A stretch of DNA of 49,504 nucleotides from Bacteroidales bacterium (GTDB lineage: Bacteria > Bacteroidota > Bacteroidia > Bacteroidales > UBA932): contig SUYN01000019.1 in assembly GCA_015060405.1 (NCBI GenBank), forward strand, positions 1 through 49,504, read 5' to 3'. Both the position numbers and the translations under genes were made by a program. Shown here in pieces: positions 6,968 to 16,230 of this stretch (position 1 is its first letter; each line of letters opens with the position of its first letter). Under the pieces are notes generated by a model. That model saw only the letters and a program-made list of their open reading frames with translations. It had not been told where the DNA came from and ran no database searches.

Positions 6968-7804
6968 AAAAGCCGCAGACCGACCAAATTCCGCATAGCC
7001 CTGATCGACCACTATACACATCAGCAGCTGGCGTCTGTAAAGATAAGCAAGACAGGATTATTCATAGCCATCGTCACCATAGTGGTGGCGTTCAGCGCAG
7101 TGATATATTCAGTGATAGCCTTCACCCCTGTCAGGGAGTTCATCCCTGGCTATCCTGACGCTCACTCAAAGAGAGCGGCAATCCATAATGCAATGCGCAT
7201 AGACTCGCTGGAGACGGTCATCTACAGATGGGAACTTTATTCGGAGAACCTCAGGAGAGTAGTCGAGGGAAGGGAACCTCTGAAGATCGACAGCCTCATC
7301 AGCGCAAGGCAGAAGGCAAGCGCCACTAAGGAGGAACTCGCCCAGTTCGCGCTCAAGGATTCGCTCCTCCGAAAGCAGGTGAAGGAAGAGGAACAGTTCG
7401 ACATATCCGAAAGGAACAAGCGCAACCTCCCTATCGACGGCCTGCTGTTCTTCACTCCTCTCAAAGGCGTGATCTCACAGGGATATGACCCTGCGATGCA
7501 TCCGTATGTGGACATCACGGCCCCATCCGGCTCGGTGGTGAAGGCCACACTCGACGGGACCGTCATCTATGACGGATGGAGCGACGAGGACGGATACACC
7601 ATCCAGATACAGCACGACGGAGACATAATCTCCATCTACAAACATAACGAGAAGCTGCTGAAAAAGACCGGGGACAAGGTTTCCGCAGGCATGCCTGTCG
7701 CCCTTGTCGGCAACACCGGAAGCCTCTCGACCGGAGACCATCTGCATTTCGAGCTGTGGCACAAGGGAGAGACAGTGGACCCTACCAAATATATCAGTTT
7801 CTAA
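6953..7804 (+). CDS. Membrane-anchored M23 family peptidase
   Basis: A 283-aa protein. Residues 1-30 are basic and cytoplasmic (MSKVNKSRRPTKFR), followed by one membrane helix (LFIAIVTIVVAFSAVIYSVIAF). A helical periplasmic stalk comes next, and then a C-terminal LytM domain. Zinc ligands are visible as HPYVD (HxxxD) and HLHFE, with YKHNEK between them, so it is probably an active peptidoglycan endopeptidase, or otherwise an EnvC/NlpD-type activator. It starts only 23 bases from the divergent ruvX ATG and is followed after 7-10 bases by dxr. It opens the plus-strand run with dxr, rseP and the DUF4837 gene. Confidence 0.88.
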   Translation: MSKVNKSRRPTKFRIALIDHYTHQQLASVKISKTGLFIAIVTIVVAFSAVIYSVIAFTPVREFIPGYPDAHSKRAAIHNAMRIDSLETVIYRWELYSENLRRVVEGREPLKIDSLISARQKASATKEELAQFALKDSLLRKQVKEEEQFDISERNKRNLPIDGLLFFTPLKGVISQGYDPAMHPYVDITAPSGSVVKATLDGTVIYDGWSDEDGYTIQIQHDGDIISIYKHNEKLLKKTGDKVSAGMPVALVGNTGSLSTGDHLHFELWHKGETVDPTKYISF

Positions 7805-7814
7805 CCGGGGAATG

Positions 7815-8987
7815 ATGGAGAAGAGACACATCGCCATATTGGGATCCACGGGATCGATCGGAAGACAGGCCCTCGACGTGATAAGGCAGCACCGCGACCT
7901 CTTTGAAGTGGAGCTGCTCACGGCGAACAACAGCACGGACCTCCTCATACAGCAGGCCATCGAATTCGATGCGAATGCAGTGGTCATATGCAATGAAGGC
8001 AGATATGGTGAAGTCGCCGCTGCCCTCCAGCCTCATTATATAAAGGTATTCGCCGGAATGCAGTCCGTCTGCGACCTTGTGGCCGGGGACAACATTGACA
8101 TCGTGCTGACTTCCATGGTAGGCTTCAGCGGCCTGTCTTCGACAGTGGCAGCCGTCAAGGCCGGCAAGACCATAGCGCTCGCCAACAAGGAAACCCTGGT
8201 GGCTGCAGGAGAGATCGTGATGAAACTGGCTGAGGAACACCATGCCCGCATCCTTCCGGTAGATTCGGAGCACTCGGCGATCTTCCAGTGCCTCATGGGT
8301 TCTGCCGGTGCGGCAATCGAGAAGATCCACCTGACAGCCTCGGGAGGGCCGTTCCGCACATGGACACGCGAAGACATCGCCAAGGCCACGCCTGCCCAGG
8401 CGCTCAACCATCCGAACTGGAGCATGGGAAGCAAGATCACCATAGACTCGGCCACCATGATGAACAAAGGGCTTGAGATTATAGAGGCAAGATGGCTCTT
8501 CGGCACGGAAGGCAGCAGGATAAACGTCGTGGTACATCCGGAATCCATAATACATTCGATGGTGGAATATGCAGACGGCTCCGTCATCGCACAGATGGGA
8601 CACCCGGACATGAGGGAGGCCATACAGTTTGCATTCAGCTATCCCTTCAGACTTACCCTGGCCAACAGAAAACTGGATTTCGCCCAGATCGGCGGACTCT
8701 CGTTCTTCGCACCGGACATGAAGAAGTTCCCGGCTCTGGGACTGGCTTATGAAGCCCTGGAAAAGGGAGGAAACATGGCATGCATAATGAATGCAGCCAA
8801 TGAAGCGGCGGTAGCTGCATATCTCCGGGAAGAGATCGGTTTCTACGACATCACGGACATAGTCGCGGAATGCATGAATGGTGCGGAATTTGTAGCGTCC
8901 CCCGACCTTGAAACGATATTCAGAACCAACGAAGCCGCTTTCGAAAAAGCCACAGAGCTGATAGCAGAAAGACGGAAATCATTCTAA
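7815..8987 (+). CDS. dxr: 1-deoxy-D-xylulose 5-phosphate reductoisomerase
   Basis: Second enzyme of the MEP isoprenoid pathway, making 2-C-methyl-D-erythritol 4-phosphate with NADPH. The 390-aa length is normal. The NADPH-binding GSTGSIG is at residues 10-16, followed by ANKETLV, the metal/substrate site VDSEHSAIFQCL, SGGPFRTW, HPNWSMGSKITIDSATMMNK and HPESIIHSMVE. Translation can start at 7812 or 7815, as two ATGs stand in tandem just after GGGGA; MEKRHIAILG fits the family best. It sits between the M23 peptidase and rseP, an arrangement that is common in Bacteroidota. Confidence 0.95.
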   Translation: MEKRHIAILGSTGSIGRQALDVIRQHRDLFEVELLTANNSTDLLIQQAIEFDANAVVICNEGRYGEVAAALQPHYIKVFAGMQSVCDLVAGDNIDIVLTSMVGFSGLSSTVAAVKAGKTIALANKETLVAAGEIVMKLAEEHHARILPVDSEHSAIFQCLMGSAGAAIEKIHLTASGGPFRTWTREDIAKATPAQALNHPNWSMGSKITIDSATMMNKGLEIIEARWLFGTEGSRINVVVHPESIIHSMVEYADGSVIAQMGHPDMREAIQFAFSYPFRLTLANRKLDFAQIGGLSFFAPDMKKFPALGLAYEALEKGGNMACIMNAANEAAVAAYLREEIGFYDITDIVAECMNGAEFVASPDLETIFRTNEAAFEKATELIAERRKSF

Positions 8988-8999
8988 CATACGACACAG

Positions 9000-10337
9000 A
9001 TGACCATACTCATAAAGGCACTCCAAGTAATACTGGCGCTCTCAACTCTTATCGTCATACACGAATTCGGCCATTTCTTCTTCGCCAAGCTCTTCGGGGT
9101 CAGGGTTGACAAGTTCTACCTTTTCTTTGACGCATATGACAGGAAACTGCTCAGCACGAAGTCAGGATGGTTCAGCAGACTTTTCCCGAAGGCCAAGGAA
9201 TGGGAAACCGAATACGGGATAGGCTGGCTTCCTGTCGGAGGCTACTGCAAGATTGCGGGAATGATAGACGAATCCATGGACACGGAGCATCTGAAGAATG
9301 AGCCTCAGCCATGGGAGTTCAGGACAAAGCCGGCATGGCAGAGGCTTCTGGTGATGGCAGGAGGCGTTCTTTTCAACTTCATCTTCGCCATCCTCATGTA
9401 TTCGTCCATACTGGCAATATGGGGTGAAAGCTACATCGCCAACAAGGGAAACAAGATATATGTCAACGACCTTGCCTACGAAATGGGATTCCGCAACGGA
9501 GACGAGATCCTCAGCTATGACGACTACGTGCCCGAGAATTTCGGCATGCTTCAGGCTGACCTTGCGAGGCAGACTGCAAGAAAGGCCACTGTCCTCAGAG
9601 ATGGGGACACCCTGGACATATACATAGACCACAACATGATAGGAAAGGTGCTCAACACCCCGGGGATGTTCGACCTTGCAGTACCGTTCAATATAAAGGA
9701 AGTGGCGGAGAATTCGCCCAATGCCGGTGCCGACATACGCCAGGGCGACAGGATCGGTTCGATAGGCGGCGAGGAAGTGAGCTTTGTCCAGGAGGCCTGG
9801 CCGATACTCGAGGCCCACAAGGGAGAAACCATTCCTGTCACCATACTAAGGGAGGGCGACACCCTTGAGATTGCGATGGCGGTCGACACAGCCGGCCGTC
9901 TTGGAGTACACCTGATGCCTCCCGAAGTCCAGCAGAGGGAATACAGCCTGCTGACCTCGATCCCGGCAGGATTCCGGAAGACATTCTCCACCATCGGCGG
10001 CTACATGAAGGACCTTAAGCTCGTGGCCACTCCGAGCACGGAAGCATATAAATCCGTCGGCAGCTTCATAGCCATAGGACAGGTGTTCCCTGCAACATGG
10101 GACTGGTACAGCTTCCTCAGCATCATCGCCCTGCTGTCTGTAATGCTCGGAGTGATGAATCTGCTCCCGATTCCGGCGCTGGACGGAGGACACATAGTCT
10201 TCACCCTTTATGAAATGATAACGGGAAGAAAGCCGAGCGACGGTTTCCTCTACATAGCCCAGCTCATAGGCATGCTGCTTCTCTTCGGACTTATGATACT
10301 GGCCTTCGGCAACGACATAATCAGAATAATCAAATAA
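9000..10337 (+). CDS. rseP: RseP/site-2 protease family intramembrane zinc metalloprotease
   Basis: A 445-aa inner-membrane protease that cuts within membrane helices, in other bacteria anti-sigma factors and leftover signal peptides. The zinc motif HEFGH is at 21-25 in the first membrane segment, and the partner motif NLLPIPALDGGH lies near residue 400 in a late one. Two PDZ-like stretches lie between (about 150-215 and 230-310, the latter with ENSPNAGADIRQGDRIGSI). The start is 12 bases after dxr and 12 bases separate it from the DUF4837 gene, so it is in the same operon. The anti-sigma-like protein at 38252-39490 is a possible but unproven substrate. Confidence 0.92.
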   Translation: MTILIKALQVILALSTLIVIHEFGHFFFAKLFGVRVDKFYLFFDAYDRKLLSTKSGWFSRLFPKAKEWETEYGIGWLPVGGYCKIAGMIDESMDTEHLKNEPQPWEFRTKPAWQRLLVMAGGVLFNFIFAILMYSSILAIWGESYIANKGNKIYVNDLAYEMGFRNGDEILSYDDYVPENFGMLQADLARQTARKATVLRDGDTLDIYIDHNMIGKVLNTPGMFDLAVPFNIKEVAENSPNAGADIRQGDRIGSIGGEEVSFVQEAWPILEAHKGETIPVTILREGDTLEIAMAVDTAGRLGVHLMPPEVQQREYSLLTSIPAGFRKTFSTIGGYMKDLKLVATPSTEAYKSVGSFIAIGQVFPATWDWYSFLSIIALLSVMLGVMNLLPIPALDGGHIVFTLYEMITGRKPSDGFLYIAQLIGMLLLFGLMILAFGNDIIRIIK

Positions 10338-10349
10338 CACATCCATATC

Positions 10350-11375
10350 ATGAAACGACTTTTTACATATCTGCTTCTTGCTGCCATGACAGTCATGACT
10401 CTTGTTTCCTGCAGCGAGGAGAAAAGAAAGAAGGCTCTGCTCCCCAACATCAGCGGCAAGGCCGGCGAGGTGATCATCGTCATCGACAAGGGGGCATGGG
10501 AAGGAGCGGTGGGAACCACCCTGCGCGACACCCTGGCGGCAGACTGTCCTTATCTGCCGCAGCGCGAACCTATGTACACCCTTGTGGACGTTATCCCTAA
10601 CGGATTCAACAACATGTTCCAGATCCACAGGAACATCATCATCGTCAACATCAGCAGCAGCGTGACCGAGCCGGGCGTGACCATCCGTCAGAACGTATGG
10701 GCGGCTCCGCAGTGCGTGATAGGGATCAACGCACCGGACAGCGAGACTGCGGTGGAACTGATAAAGGACAACAGCCAGAAGATCATCACGACTCTGGAAC
10801 AGGCTGAAAGAGACAGAGTGATCGCCAACACCAAGAGGTATGAAGAACTCGCCATTGCACCGGCGGTGGCCGAAGTCCTTGGAGGTTCCCCACATTATCC
10901 TTCAGGCTACAGGCTCAAGATGAGGACCAACGACTTCACATGGGTCACCTATGAGCCTCAGTACACTCAGCAGAGCATCCTGGGATTCAAGTACCCTGTG
11001 GTACCCGGCGAAGAGATGATGAGCCGTGAGAATCTCATCAAGGACATCAACGCGATGCTTCAGAAGAATGTGCCGGGCATGTTCGAGAACACATATATGA
11101 CCATAGCATCCAGCGTGACTCCTTCAGTAAAATATATGAACTACAAGGGACATGCATTTGCGGAGATCCGCGGTCTTTGGGACGTGCACAACGATTATAT
11201 GGGAGGTCCTTTTGTGGCACACGCATTCTACAGTCAGGACGGAAAGGACATGATAGTGCTTCTTGCCTTCGTATATGCTCCAAAATATGATAAGAGGCAG
11301 TACCTCAGACAGGTAGAGTCTGTCCTGTACTCTTTCGAGTGGGACAAACCTAAAAATAATGACGGAAAAGAATAA
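10350..11375 (+). CDS. DUF4837 family lipoprotein
   Basis: A 341-aa predicted lipoprotein with a clear signal peptide (MKRLFTYLLLAAMTVMTLVS) and lipobox LVSC followed by SEEK. It matches my memory of DUF4837, a Bacteroidota family of unknown function often next to rseP, with features such as GEVIIVIDKGAWEG near the start and GLWDVHNDYMGGPFVAH towards the end. The sequence shows no catalytic motif. The neighbour rseP suggests a role in envelope quality control, but that is inference only. Confidence 0.85.
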   Translation: MKRLFTYLLLAAMTVMTLVSCSEEKRKKALLPNISGKAGEVIIVIDKGAWEGAVGTTLRDTLAADCPYLPQREPMYTLVDVIPNGFNNMFQIHRNIIIVNISSSVTEPGVTIRQNVWAAPQCVIGINAPDSETAVELIKDNSQKIITTLEQAERDRVIANTKRYEELAIAPAVAEVLGGSPHYPSGYRLKMRTNDFTWVTYEPQYTQQSILGFKYPVVPGEEMMSRENLIKDINAMLQKNVPGMFENTYMTIASSVTPSVKYMNYKGHAFAEIRGLWDVHNDYMGGPFVAHAFYSQDGKDMIVLLAFVYAPKYDKRQYLRQVESVLYSFEWDKPKNNDGKE

Positions 11376-11381
11376 AAATAT

Positions 11382-11412
11382 TTTGGTGATTCCGAAATAA
11401 TTTATACCTTTG
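11382..11412 (+). promoter_or_regulatory. Promoter for tRNA-Glu and rpsT
   Basis: TTTG (11382-11385), a 19-bp spacer and TACCTTTG (11405-11412) form a full consensus Bacteroidota promoter. It lies 29 bases before the tRNA and just after the DUF4837 stop. rpsT follows the tRNA by 24 bases with no separate promoter seen, so both are likely on one transcript. Confidence 0.82.
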
Positions 11413-11441
11413 CACTCCCATTTGTAAAAAATGGTCAGTTC

Positions 11442-11513
11442 GGTCGGTTCGTCTATCGGTTAGGACTCGAGATTTTCATTCTCGCAAGAGGGGTTCGATT
11501 CCCCTACCGACTA
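11442..11513 (+). tRNA. tRNA-Glu (anticodon UUC)
   Basis: A 72-base cloverleaf. The acceptor stem pairs GGTCGGT (11442-11448) with ACCGACT (11506-11512), with a G-U first pair. The anticodon stem is CGAGA/TCTCG around the loop TTTTCAT, with anticodon TTC at 11475-11477. The T arm is AGGGG-TTCGATT-CCCCT. The discriminator is A, and CCA is not encoded. The D arm begins TCGTCTA, typical for tRNA-Glu. Confidence 0.97.
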
Positions 11514-11537
11514 CAAGAAATATAAAAAATAAAAATA

Positions 11538-11792
11538 ATGGCAAACCACGCATCAGCAGACAAGCGCTATCGCCAGAGCGAGAGGCGCAGGTTGCATAAC
11601 AAGTATTATGCAAAGACTACAAGAAACGCGATCCGCGCGATCAGAAAGACAACAGACAAAGCAGCAGCAGAGGCTAACGCACCAAAGGTCTACGCAATGA
11701 TTGACAAGCTTGCAAAGATCGGCGTGATCCACAAGAACAAGGCTGCAAACCTCAAGAGCGGTATCGCTGTCTACATCAACAAACTTTCATAA
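11538..11792 (+). CDS. rpsT: 30S ribosomal protein S20
   Basis: An 84-aa, Lys/Arg-rich helical protein that binds 16S rRNA in the small subunit. It starts [18 protein letters not shown], and its C-terminal [17 protein letters not shown] matches the S20 family, as does its length. It follows tRNA-Glu by 24 bases on the same strand and is followed by a strong terminator. Confidence 0.97.
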   Translation: MANHASADKRYRQSERRRLHNKYYAKTTRNAIRAIRKTTDKAAAEANAPKVYAMIDKLAKIGVIHKNKAANLKSGIAVYINKLS

Positions 11793-11828
11793 GGAATCTC
11801 ACCTTTTAAAGGTATTTTCTAATAGCTA

Positions 11829-11863
11829 AAAGAGGGAACGACAGAAAAGTCGTTCCCTTTTTG
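11829..11863 (+). terminator. Rho-independent terminator after rpsT
   Basis: GGGAACGAC (11834-11842) and GTCGTTCCC (11849-11857) form a 9-bp stem with a 6-base loop. A run of T follows directly, and the upstream A-run extends the stem. Confidence 0.9.
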
Positions 11864-11910
11864 TCTATTTCCCCCGACCCAGCCACCTGGCTCTGTCAGG
11901 GATATATAGA

Positions 11911-11950
11911 CAAAGGAGGGTCATGACCATAAACAGCCACGACCCTCCTG
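11911..11950 (-). terminator. Terminator after groEL
   Basis: GGAGGGTC (11915-11922) pairs with GACCCTCC (11941-11948), and TG/CA pairs extend it past one mismatch. On the minus strand the stem is followed by a short T-rich tail. It lies 22 bases past the groEL stop. Confidence 0.65.
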
Positions 11951-11970
11951 CTCTTTCTGCCCGGACGGGA

Positions 11971-13611
<1,641 letters not shown>

Positions 13612-13615
13612 TTAC

Positions 13616-13642
13616 AGATCCCCGATCAGGTCGGGGATGACG
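13616..13642. repeat. Palindromic intergenic repeat (REP-like), single copy
   Basis: A 27-bp element whose stem ATCCCCGA/TCGGGGAT encloses a 5-base loop and is followed by GACG. It is closely similar to the paired copies at 32826-32882. It lies between groES and groEL, where it could act as an mRNA-stabilising or attenuating hairpin in the operon. Confidence 0.75.
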
Positions 13643-13653
13643 TTGGTATATTA

Positions 13654-13920
13654 CTATAGTATTGCCAATATGTCAGACTGCTTCATTATGAGGTAGTCCT
13701 TGCCGTCCACAGACACTTCCGTACCTGCATATTTGCCATATATTACGACATCCCCCACCTTCACTTCCATAGGCTCGTCCTTCTTTCCGGGTCCTGCCGC
13801 CACTACTGTGCCCTGCTGTGGTTTTTCCTTTGCTGTGTCAGGAATATAAAGTCCTGACGCTGTCTGAGTCTCGGCCGCCTTCGGCTCGATCACGACTCTG
13901 TCTGCTAATGGTTTGATCAT
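13654..13920 (-). CDS. groES: 10 kDa co-chaperonin GroES
   Basis: An 88-aa lid protein for GroEL. It starts [20 protein letters not shown], carries the mobile-loop region ([19 protein letters not shown]) and ends with the usual [13 protein letters not shown]. The length is typical. It is transcribed before groEL. A perfect 15-bp inverted repeat 94 bases upstream of its ATG is a candidate control site; no CIRCE element is visible. Confidence 0.97.
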   Translation of the reverse strand: MIKPLADRVVIEPKAAETQTASGLYIPDTAKEKPQQGTVVAAGPGKKDEPMEVKVGDVVIYGKYAGTEVSVDGKDYLIMKQSDILAIL

Positions 13921-14013
13921 GATAAATATGTTATTGTTAATTACTCGTTCTGACGCCGGGCATCAGATCCCGACGGCTCCCATCAGGACAAAATGGATGC
14001 CATCACAGAAATA

Positions 14014-14028
14014 CTGACAATTTGTCAG
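14014..14028. promoter_or_regulatory. Candidate operator upstream of groES
   Basis: CTGACAATTTGTCAG is a perfect inverted repeat with 7-base arms around one central base. It sits in the 168-bp gap between groES and the methyltransferase gene, in the right place for a heat-shock regulator site. No known binding protein can be assigned from the sequence. Confidence 0.4.
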
Positions 14029-14088
14029 ATTCCAGAGGCCATGAATGCTGCAGATGCAGACAGAGAGGTTTTTGGCAGGGACCCGGAC

Positions 14089-14628
14089 TCACCCCCGTAA
14101 AAAGGCAAGACGGAAATGCCAGAGAATGACGCCCACGGTAACTGACACATTGAGCGAATGTTTGGTTCCGAACTGTGGCACTTCCAGAGAAAAATCAGAA
14201 GCGTCCACAACATCCTGAGCTACGCCAGAGACCTCGTTTCCGAATATAAGGGCATATTTCTTTCCCTTTTCAGGAGTGAACCTGTCGAGCATCACTGATT
14301 TCGTCGTCTGTTCGATGCTGACAATGGTATATCCCTGTTCCTTAAGGCGCGCGACCGCCTCCATCGTGTCGTCCACGTGTTCCCAAGCGACGCTGTCCTC
14401 CGCGCCGAGAGCTGACTTGTGGATCTCCGCCGACGGGGGCACGGCACAGATTCCGCACAGCCACACCTTGTCGATCTTGAAGGAGTCGGCCGTACGGAAG
14501 GCAGCCCCCACATTGTGTGCGCTGCGGACATTGTCAAGCACAACGACCACCCCTGAATCAGGAAGTTCCTTATATTCCTGAACAGACACGCGGCCGAGTT
14601 CTATATTCAAAAGCTTGCGATTACCCAT
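14089..14628 (-). CDS. SpoU/TrmH family RNA 2'-O-methyltransferase
   Basis: A 179-aa SPOUT methyltransferase that adds a methyl group to ribose 2'-OH in tRNA or rRNA using S-adenosylmethionine. The three SpoU motifs are in order: LDNVRSAHNVGAAFRTAD (from about 31), LIFGNEVSGV, and LEVPQFGTKHSLNVSVTVGV at the C-terminus. The trefoil-knot Asn, Glu and Ser/Asn residues are all there. An earlier in-frame ATG at 14652 lies inside the predicted -7 box (14652-14659), so MGNRKLLNIE at 14628 is the better start. The target nucleotide cannot be told from sequence. Confidence 0.88.
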   Translation of the reverse strand: MGNRKLLNIELGRVSVQEYKELPDSGVVVVLDNVRSAHNVGAAFRTADSFKIDKVWLCGICAVPPSAEIHKSALGAEDSVAWEHVDDTMEAVARLKEQGYTIVSIEQTTKSVMLDRFTPEKGKKYALIFGNEVSGVAQDVVDASDFSLEVPQFGTKHSLNVSVTVGVILWHFRLAFLRG

Positions 14629-14651
14629 ATAAACAGAAAAAGTTTTCAACA

Positions 14652-14659
14652 CAAAGGTA
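14652..14659 (-). promoter_or_regulatory. -7 box for the SpoU methyltransferase gene
   Basis: TACCTTTG on the minus strand matches TAnnTTTG exactly. It predicts a start near 14647 and so excludes translation from 14652. No good -33 match is seen. Confidence 0.6.
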
Positions 14660-14678
14660 ATAAAAATAAAAAAATGAG

Positions 14679-14686
14679 TATTTTTG
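14679..14686 (+). promoter_or_regulatory. -7 box for glyA
   Basis: TATTTTTG at 14679-14686 matches TAnnTTTG. The predicted start near 14691 lies about 19 bases before the glyA ATG. It faces away from the methyltransferase -7 box 19 bp away, so the two promoters overlap. Confidence 0.55.
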
Positions 14687-14709
14687 TGTTATTATAAATC
14701 AAGAAGTTT

Positions 14710-16038
14710 ATGAAACAGGATCTCCAAATTTTCAATCTCATCAAGCTGGAAGAGGAAAGACAGACTTCGGGCATCGAACTTATCGCATCTGAAAACTATG
14801 TTAGCCAGCAGGTACTCACAGCCCTGGGCTCAATCTGCACAAACAAGTACGCAGAGGGTTACCCTGGAGCAAGGTACTACGGCGGATGTGAAGTGGTGGA
14901 CCAGATCGAGCAGCTCGCCATCGACCGTCTCTGCGAGATTTATGAGGCAGAGTATGCCAATGTACAGCCGCACTCAGGCGCACAGGCCAACATGGCGGTG
15001 ATGATGGCATGCCTCAGACCAGGAGACACTTTCATGGGACTTGATCTGGCGCATGGCGGTCACCTGACCCACGGTTCTCCTGTCAACATGTCAGGTATCC
15101 TGTACAATGCCGTCGCCTATGGTCTGAGCGAAGCGACAGGAATGATCGACTATGAGCAGATGGAGCAGAGGGCCCTCGAATTCAAGCCTAAGCTCATCAT
15201 CGGCGGTGCATCAGCATACTCAAGAGAGTGGGACTATGCAAGGATGCGTGAGATTGCAGACAAGGTCGGAGCCATCCTCTGGATCGACATGGCCCACACA
15301 GCCGGGCTCATCGCTGCAGGTCTTCTCAGCAACCCTGTCAAATATGCCCACATCGTGACATCGACCACTCACAAGACGCTTCGCGGCCCTCGCGGAGGCA
15401 TCATCCTCATGGGCAAGGACTTCGACAACCCATGGGGTCTGAAGACACCTAAGGGAGTTGTCAAGAAGATGTCTCAGATCCTGAACTCAAGCGTATTCCC
15501 AGGAGTGCAGGGAGGCCCGCTCGAGCATTGCATAGCTGCAAAGGCCGTTTCATTCTACGAAGCCCTCCAGCCGGAATTCAAGGAGTACCAGAGGCAGGTA
15601 GTTTCCAATGCGGCAGCAATGGCGGAAGCTTTCGCCAGCCGCGGCTACAAGATAGTTTCAGGTGGCACAGACAACCACCTCATGCTCATCGATCTCCGCA
15701 CCAAGTTCCCTGAACTTACAGGAAAGGTCGCAGAGAAGGAGCTCGGAAAGGCAGACATCACAGTCAACAAGAACATGGTTCCGTTTGACTCACGCACACC
15801 GTTCCAGACATCAGGTATCCGTGTCGGCACCCCTGCCATCACTTCGAGAGGCTTTGTCGAGAAAGACATGGAATTCATCGTCAACCTCATCGACCAGGTG
15901 CTTACCAACGCAGCAGCCAACCTCGACCTCATCGCAGGAAAGACAGAGGAAGGACGCGAGGCATATGAGGAAGTACTTGCAAATGTCAGGAAGATGGTAC
16001 GCATGAAGACCAACGGCATGCCGCTCAACCGCTACTGA
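14710..16038 (+). CDS. glyA: Serine hydroxymethyltransferase
   Basis: A PLP enzyme that converts serine and tetrahydrofolate to glycine and 5,10-methylene-THF. The 442 aa include [25 protein letters not shown], the pocket DMAHTAGL and the PLP-lysine segment [14 protein letters not shown] with Lys222. The length is slightly above the usual 415-430 because of the C-terminal extension, as in other Bacteroidota. It has its own terminator, but its neighbour ftcD also works on the folate pool. Confidence 0.97.
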   Translation: MKQDLQIFNLIKLEEERQTSGIELIASENYVSQQVLTALGSICTNKYAEGYPGARYYGGCEVVDQIEQLAIDRLCEIYEAEYANVQPHSGAQANMAVMMACLRPGDTFMGLDLAHGGHLTHGSPVNMSGILYNAVAYGLSEATGMIDYEQMEQRALEFKPKLIIGGASAYSREWDYARMREIADKVGAILWIDMAHTAGLIAAGLLSNPVKYAHIVTSTTHKTLRGPRGGIILMGKDFDNPWGLKTPKGVVKKMSQILNSSVFPGVQGGPLEHCIAAKAVSFYEALQPEFKEYQRQVVSNAAAMAEAFASRGYKIVSGGTDNHLMLIDLRTKFPELTGKVAEKELGKADITVNKNMVPFDSRTPFQTSGIRVGTPAITSRGFVEKDMEFIVNLIDQVLTNAAANLDLIAGKTEEGREAYEEVLANVRKMVRMKTNGMPLNRY

Positions 16039-16070
16039 TAGAAATCACCAGACAATTGATATTCAGCATG

Positions 16071-16116
16071 ATAAATAAAGATTGGTGGGCACGTTTGCCC
16101 ACCAATCTTTATTTAT
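16071..16116. terminator. Strong terminator after glyA
   Basis: A perfect 20-bp stem (16071-16090 with 16097-16116) with a 6-base loop. It has an A-rich left flank and T-rich right flank, so it could work in both directions. Confidence 0.9.
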
Positions 16117-16150
16117 ACGCCCAAGTGTCAGGAGGAAAACCTCTGCGACC

Positions 16151-16181
16151 TTGGTATTTTTAAGGAAAAATCATACCTTTA
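16151..16181 (+). promoter_or_regulatory. Promoter of ftcD (hut genes)
   Basis: TTGG at 16151-16154 and TACCTTTA at 16174-16181 are about 20 bp apart. The -7 box differs from TAnnTTTG only in the last base. The start would be near 16186, about 45 bases before the ATG. Confidence 0.55.
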
Positions 16182-16230
16182 TATGTTATTTGGATGACAG
16201 CTGATCAATCACAAAACTATATACCAAGAT

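Noticed and set aside
7794..8603. A 269-codon minus-strand frame opposite dxr
   Set aside because: dxr is certain here; the antisense frame has no recognisable domain.
9846..10895. A 349-codon minus-strand frame across the end of rseP and the DUF4837 gene
   Set aside because: It is antisense to two real genes and spans their junction; its composition is His/Asp-rich as in other shadows.
13921..14088. CIRCE element for groES-groEL
   Set aside because: TTAGCACTC/GAGTGCTAA is not present; only the different palindrome at 14014-14028 is found.
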